NCBI RefSeq assembly: GCF_002835805.1
Contig: NZ_PISE01000047.1
Location: 1 to 64,000, forward strand
Length of the DNA stretch: 64,000 bases
Direction: 5' to 3'
Origin: Niallia nealsonii
Lineage (GTDB): Bacteria; Bacillota; Bacilli; Bacillales; Cytobacillaceae
How positions within the stretch are numbered: the first letter of the stretch is position 1; every line of letters begins with the position of its first letter. The notes under the pieces are model-generated. The model did not search any database. It was not told the origin of the DNA and worked only from the letters and a program-made list of their open reading frames with translations. Below are positions 62,797-64,000 of this stretch, one piece after another. The position numbers and the translations under genes were made by a program.

Positions 62797-62942
62797 CCCA
62801 AACACCCCTATCCATCTATTTATCAATAGTTTGCCTGAAATGATTTTATTACGCAAGCATATACTAGTACATTTTAGCTATTTCCTTATAAATTATGTTT
62901 TTTATCTGAATTTTCAATATTTTATACATGATTATAAAAAAA

Positions 62943-62967
62943 AGCGTCCCATCTTTTGGGACACTCT
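62943..62967 (-). terminator. degU terminator
   Basis: AGTGTCCCAAAAGATGGGACGCT forms a strong hairpin followed by TTTTTTT on the minus strand. Confidence 0.9.
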
Positions 62968-62968
62968 T

Positions 62969-63655
62969 TTATCGAACTTCTACCCAGCCATTTTTTATTG
63001 CAACAACAACAGCTTGTGTACGATCGTTTACATTCATTTTTTGTAAAATATTGCTGACATGATTTTTTACTGTTTTTTCACTTATAAATAAAGCTTCTCC
63101 AATTCCTCTATTGCTTTTTCCGTCTGCAAGAAGCTGTAATACTTCACATTCTCTTCTTGTCAGCAGATGAAGTGGTCTTCTGATTTCAATAGTTTGAACA
63201 TAGTGGTCGCCGCTTCCTGATTGCTCTTGTGCTAAACGGCGATATTCATTTACCAGATTATGGGTTACTTTAGGATGAAGATACGAACCTCCATCTGATA
63301 CTACCTTAACCGCCTCCACTAAAGCATCTGCATCCATTTCTTTTAATAGATATCCGCTCGCACCTGTTTTTAAAGCATGTGTTACATAATTTTCATCATC
63401 ATGAATGGATAAAATAATGACTTTTTTATCTGGAAATCTTTCTAACAGCTGTCTTGTTGCTTCTACGCCATTTGTTTTGGGCATATTTATATCCATAATC
63501 GTTACATCTGGTTCATATTTATCTACTAGGTCAATTGCTTGAGAACCGTCATCCCCTTCAGCAACTACCTCAAAACTTGATTCAAAATCTAAAATACGTT
63601 TTACCCCTTCTCTAAACAATTGATGATCATCAATAATAAGAATTTTTGTAGCCAA
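62969..63655 (-). CDS. degU: Two-component response regulator DegU
   Basis: A 228-residue NarL-family regulator controlling exoenzymes, competence and motility. The receiver keeps the acidic pocket ([11 protein letters not shown]), the phospho-Asp in [13 protein letters not shown] and the Lys in [12 protein letters not shown]. The C-terminal LuxR HTH reads [21 protein letters not shown] use the TTG start at 63655, where GGGGAGGCG lies 7 bases upstream, as the longer frame to 63703 overlaps degS. Confidence 0.96.
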   Translation of the reverse strand: MATKILIIDDHQLFREGVKRILDFESSFEVVAEGDDGSQAIDLVDKYEPDVTIMDINMPKTNGVEATRQLLERFPDKKVIILSIHDDENYVTHALKTGASGYLLKEMDADALVEAVKVVSDGGSYLHPKVTHNLVNEYRRLAQEQSGSGDHYVQTIEIRRPLHLLTRRECEVLQLLADGKSNRGIGEALFISEKTVKNHVSNILQKMNVNDRTQAVVVAIKNGWVEVR

Positions 63656-63683
63656 TTGTTTCGCCTCCCCTAAGCTTCCCTCT

Positions 63684-64000
63684 TTAATCATTGATAGGAA
63701 CACTTACCATTACAACAGTTCCTGTTCCTATCTTCGTATCAATCGTTAACTCTCCATTTAAGAGCTCGACTCTTTCTCTCATTCCAATAATTCCAAAAGA
63801 TTCCTCTTTTTTTTGCTCTTTATTAAATCCTTTGCCATCATCCTTAATCATGACAATCACTTGATCTCTGCGTATTTCTATTCTAACCGTTATCACTTTT
63901 GCTTCCGCATGTTTTAATGCATTCTGAACAGATTCCTGAATAAGACGGAATAAAGCTACTTCATATTTGCTAGGCAGACGCGTGTCATTTCCTAAACTTG
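63684..64000 (-). CDS. degS: Sensor histidine kinase DegS (C-terminal part, cut by window edge)
   Basis: The last ~105 codons of Deg[25 protein letters not shown] (N box, in two parts) and DDGKGFN (G1) and [14 protein letters not shown] (G2) form the HATPase domain that phosphorylates DegU. The frame remains open to the end of the window. The stop lies 29 bp before the degU start. Confidence 0.95.
   Translation of the reverse strand, partial: SLGNDTRLPSKYEVALFRLIQESVQNALKHAEAKVITVRIEIRRDQVIVMIKDDGKGFNKEQKKEESFGIIGMRERVELLNGELTIDTKIGTGTVVMVSVPIND

Overview
The window looks like the chromosome of a low-GC, motile, spore-forming Bacillaceae. The right half (about 28.9-64 kb, almost all on the minus strand) follows the Bacillus subtilis order degS-degU-degV-comFA-comFC-yvyF-flgM-flgN-flgK-flgL-yviE-fliW-csrA-hag-flaG-fliD-fliS-fliT-hpf-secA-prfB-yvjA-cccB-ftsE-ftsX-(M23 hydrolase)-ctpB, with minJ displaced. 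I cannot name the genus from sequence alone. No rRNA, tRNA or CRISPR array was seen.

Layout. 0-6.2 kb: purine (allantoin/ureide) catabolism with pucF-pucG, divergent regulator pucR and a urate/xanthine permease preceded by a PucR box. 6.3-17 kb: malic enzyme, rpiA, a sporulation-type DUF1657-DUF1657-DUF421 cluster, a MarR/MFS efflux pair with two palindromic operators, a ZIP metal transporter, a Na+/H+ antiporter and a decarboxylase remnant. 17.1-28.5 kb: minJ, then an accessory block separating minJ from ctpB. The block holds a phosphofructokinase-like protein without its catalytic aspartates, ytbE-ytbD with divergent ytcD, and a galactitol-type PTS operon with two EIIB genes, a dehydrogenase and a PRD activator. 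28.9-45.3 kb: ctpB, a Zn/Cd export ATPase with its CzrA-type repressor, an IS605-type right-end/omega-RNA-like remnant, the FtsEX division module with its M23 hydrolase, cccB, yvjA, prfB (programmed frameshift), secA and hpf. 45.8-64 kb: late flagellar genes, com genes and deg genes.

The most striking feature is at the flagellin gene. A complete hag ORF is followed, with no terminator between, by an ORF-less group I intron core of about 330 nt. A second copy of the flagellin C-terminal 14 codons then follows, and only after that the intrinsic terminator. The second copy keeps 12 of 14 residues but uses different synonymous codons at 8 of those 12. Splicing could therefore yield a second flagellin C terminus from the same transcript. 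The hag leader also carries a sigma-D promoter and a textbook CsrA hairpin, fitting the FliW-CsrA genes just upstream. Between hag and fliD the flagellar run is interrupted by an inverted glgC with a 35-codon leader ORF, and flaG is a multiply broken pseudogene.

A family of short inverted-repeat elements (GGCTGTTTTC ends, 147-296 bp) is scattered through the window. Five copies are flanked by perfect 8-bp direct repeats, so they are genuine insertions (MITEs). A second family of nested double hairpins lies at gene ends and inside the PTS operon. Several genes are broken or decayed: flaG, a NERD-domain gene with an in-frame TAA, and a PLP decarboxylase fragment.
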